From JAJYSO01 sp964579505 (GTDB taxonomy: Bacteria; Bacteroidota; Bacteroidia; Flavobacteriales; Flavobacteriaceae): 64,000 bases of DNA. The stretch spans positions 191,889 to 255,888 of the forward strand of contig CAZOGC010000002.1 of NCBI GenBank assembly GCA_964579505.1, given 5' to 3'. Below the pieces are notes generated by a model. It was not told where the DNA came from and did no database searches. It was given only the letters and a program-made list of their open reading frames with translations. A program made the translations under genes and the position numbers. Shown one piece after another: positions 62,376 to 64,000 of the stretch (within the stretch, counting starts at the first letter, position 1; each line of letters opens with the position of its first letter).

Positions 62376-63254
62376 ATGAAAGGAATTATTCTTGCCGGCG
62401 GATCCGGCACCCGTTTATACCCTATTACCAAAGGCGTTTCTAAGCAATTGTTAAGTGTTTACGATAAACCTATGATTTATTATCCGTTGTCAACACTTAT
62501 GTTGGCCGGGATAAGAGAAGTCTTGATAATTTCTACCCCGACAGATTTACCGGGCTTTCAACAATTGTTAGGAACCGGAGAAGCGTTAGGAATGCATTTT
62601 TCGTATAAAGAGCAGCCTAGTCCTGATGGGTTAGCTCAAGCCTTTATTATTGGAGAAGAGTTTATTGGTAATGACGATGTTTGTTTGGTTTTAGGAGATA
62701 ATATTTTTTATGGCAGAGGGTTTACGGAATTGCTACAACGATCTATAAAAAATGTAGAAGAAGAGAATACAGCAACGGTTTTTGGCTATTATGTAAATGA
62801 CCCGGAACGGTATGGAGTAGCTGAATTTGATAAAAATGGTAACGTGCTAAGTGTAGAAGAAAAACCGGAACATCCTAAGAGTAATTATGCGGTGGTAGGA
62901 TTGTATTTCTATCCCAATAATGTGATAAAAATTGCCAAAAATATTACCCCCAGCGCACGAGGCGAACTTGAGATTACGGCTGTAAATGCAGCGTATTTAC
63001 AACAAGAACAATTAAAAGTAGAATTGATGGGGCGTGGGTTTGCTTGGCTTGATACAGGCACACACGATTCTATGATGGAGGCGGCCAACTTTATTCAAAC
63101 TATTCAGAAGCGACAAGGATTAAAAGTGGCCTGTATAGAAGAAATTGCTTTTGATAAAGGGTATATAAATGCCGCACAACTGGCACGATTGGCAGAGCCA
63201 TTAAAGAAAAATGACTATGGACAATATTTGTTGCGAAAAATAAACGCTTTATGA
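62376..63254 (+). CDS. rfbA: Glucose-1-phosphate thymidylyltransferase
   Basis: This enzyme makes dTDP-glucose, first step to dTDP-rhamnose. The ATG at 62376 yields 292 residues starting MKGIILAGGSGTRLYPIT, the standard N-terminus. A reading from 62277 would add 33 residues encoded by repeat DNA. Substrate motifs are QLLSVYDKPMIYYPLSTLM, LGDNIFYG and EEKPEHPKSNYAVVGLYFY. The end overlaps the rfbC start by four bases. rfbB and rfbD are not seen. Confidence 0.95.
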   Translation: MKGIILAGGSGTRLYPITKGVSKQLLSVYDKPMIYYPLSTLMLAGIREVLIISTPTDLPGFQQLLGTGEALGMHFSYKEQPSPDGLAQAFIIGEEFIGNDDVCLVLGDNIFYGRGFTELLQRSIKNVEEENTATVFGYYVNDPERYGVAEFDKNGNVLSVEEKPEHPKSNYAVVGLYFYPNNVIKIAKNITPSARGELEITAVNAAYLQQEQLKVELMGRGFAWLDTGTHDSMMEAANFIQTIQKRQGLKVACIEEIAFDKGYINAAQLARLAEPLKKNDYGQYLLRKINAL

Positions 63255-63823
63255 AGTTTACCCAAACGGCAATCCCCGAGGTTATAATTTGTGAGCCGGA
63301 AGTTTTTGGCGATGAAAGAGGCTATTTTTTTGAAAGCTTTCGACTCGATCAGTTAGAAGCTTTTGTAGGCCACTCTTTTTCCTTTTGTCAAGACAACGAA
63401 TCGCGCTCTAGATATGGAGTTTTACGCGGATTGCATTTTCAAAAACCACCTTATACACAAACTAAATTGGTGCGGGTACTGGAAGGAAGCGTACTTGATG
63501 TGGCGGTCGATATTCGAAAGGAATCCCCGACATTTGGCAAACACGTAGCAGTAGAACTAACCGGAGAAAACAAAAAACAGCTATTAGTTCCCCGTGGGTT
63601 TGCGCATGGGTTTGTAGTACTTTCAGAAACGGCAACTTTTGCCTACAAGTGCGATCATTATTACGCCCCGGATTATGACAGTGGTATTTTGTATAAAGAT
63701 GCCGAACTTGCCATTGATTGGAAAATCCCGGAGGAAGAAATGTTGCTTTCTGAAAAAGATACGAACCAGCCTCCATTGACTGAGGCGGAGTTGTTTGATT
63801 ATTCAGAAAATTTGTATGATTGA
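63251..63823 (+). CDS. rfbC: dTDP-4-dehydrorhamnose 3,5-epimerase
   Basis: This 190-residue cupin-fold enzyme performs the third step of dTDP-L-rhamnose synthesis. Conserved segments are DERGYFFESFR, FCQDNESRSRYGVLRGLHFQ with the active-site His, LVRVLEGSVLDVAVDIR and the active-site tyrosine in FAYKCDHYYAPDYD. It overlaps rfbA by four bases. A repeat-rich stretch follows rather than rfbD, so the rhamnose operon may be interrupted at this point. Confidence 0.95.
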   Translation: MKFTQTAIPEVIICEPEVFGDERGYFFESFRLDQLEAFVGHSFSFCQDNESRSRYGVLRGLHFQKPPYTQTKLVRVLEGSVLDVAVDIRKESPTFGKHVAVELTGENKKQLLVPRGFAHGFVVLSETATFAYKCDHYYAPDYDSGILYKDAELAIDWKIPEEEMLLSEKDTNQPPLTEAELFDYSENLYD

Positions 63824-63985
63824 GGTCTCGACAGAGCCTGTCATGAGTGTAGCCGAATGGCTCGACCTGACAGAGGCGCATTATTAATAACACTGTCGCC
63901 CCAAGCCGTTCAGTAAGCCATAGTATAGGCTCTGTTAAGCAGGGGTGTCACCTCGAGCGGAGTCGAGAGGTCGCAGCAAAAAACA
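63824..63985. repeat. Dispersed repeat cluster after rfbC
   Basis: CTGTCA...TGACAG pairs and repeated GCTCGAC/GTCGAG words occur. A short CTCGA-GCGGAG-TCGAG hairpin lies inside GTGTCACCTCGAGCGGAGTC. This word is a very common intergenic repeat in flavobacterial genomes. I see no gene in the last 177 bases. Confidence 0.65.
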
Positions 63986-64000
63986 TAGTCAATAGGAATG

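Overview
The window reads as chromosome from a member of Flavobacteriaceae (Bacteroidota). Several things seen in the sequence point there. Promoters fit the Bacteroidota pattern TTTG-N(17-23)-TAnnTTTG, and starts mostly lack a purine-rich Shine-Dalgarno. There is a SprE/PorW-type type IX secretion lipoprotein. The ATP synthase operon has atpB-E-F-H-A-G but no atpD/atpC. The isoleucyl-tRNA synthetase is the long eukaryote-like type with a KMSKR loop. DUF5687- and PepSY-like families are also present. Base composition is A+T-rich throughout, and visibly more so from about 51 to 57 kb.

Layout. Positions 1-31 kb are mostly housekeeping in short mixed-strand operons: a dksA-like gene and ileS, azurin, fbp, a GNAT acetyltransferase, dusB, two glycosyltransferases with ftsE, an acyl-CoA dehydrogenase with a 2-hydroxyacid dehydrogenase, purB, a two-component system with a PepSY-like protein, a CDF transporter, a thioesterase, an HU/SPOR protein, dCMP deaminase with an S41 protease, marC, era-tyrS, an ABC exporter pair and sprE. 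From 30.7 to 36.8 kb lie a bactofilin and the ATP synthase operon, closed by a perfect 28-bp palindromic terminator shared with convergent hemF. From 38.2 to 40.6 kb come ybeY and mnmG, with mnmG bracketed by two identical parS-like 16-bp palindromes.

Positions 41-64 kb form a surface-polysaccharide region. It opens with a NusG-like UpxY antiterminator whose stop codon lies inside a perfect intrinsic terminator. Next is a sulfate-activation module (cysQ, SLC13 permease, cysC, cysD, cysN), interrupted between cysD and cysN by an S23-type four-helix-bundle gene set in structured repeats. After a truncated SpsF-like gene come LegB/LegC/NeuD/PtmE-like sugar genes, a glycosyltransferase, a Wzx-type flippase and an asparagine-synthetase-like protein lacking the glutaminase cysteine. 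A chimeric remnant (GT2 start joined to an acetyltransferase end) marks a deletion. A separate export unit follows (SLBB protein, Wzz), then a UDP-sugar dehydrogenase and rfbA-rfbC. Interspersed repeats fill the gaps.

How it fits together. UpxY probably governs read-through into the 41-57 kb genes. The cys genes supply APS/PAPS, possibly for sulfated glycan. The Leg-like enzymes make an amino sugar, but LegG (NeuC) and LegI (NeuB) are not seen here. Wzx, SLBB and Wzz move and size the polymer. The repeats, broken genes and composition shifts mark 45-57 kb as the recombining part. The best candidate for something unusual is the repeat-bracketed four-helix-bundle cassette inside the cys operon.
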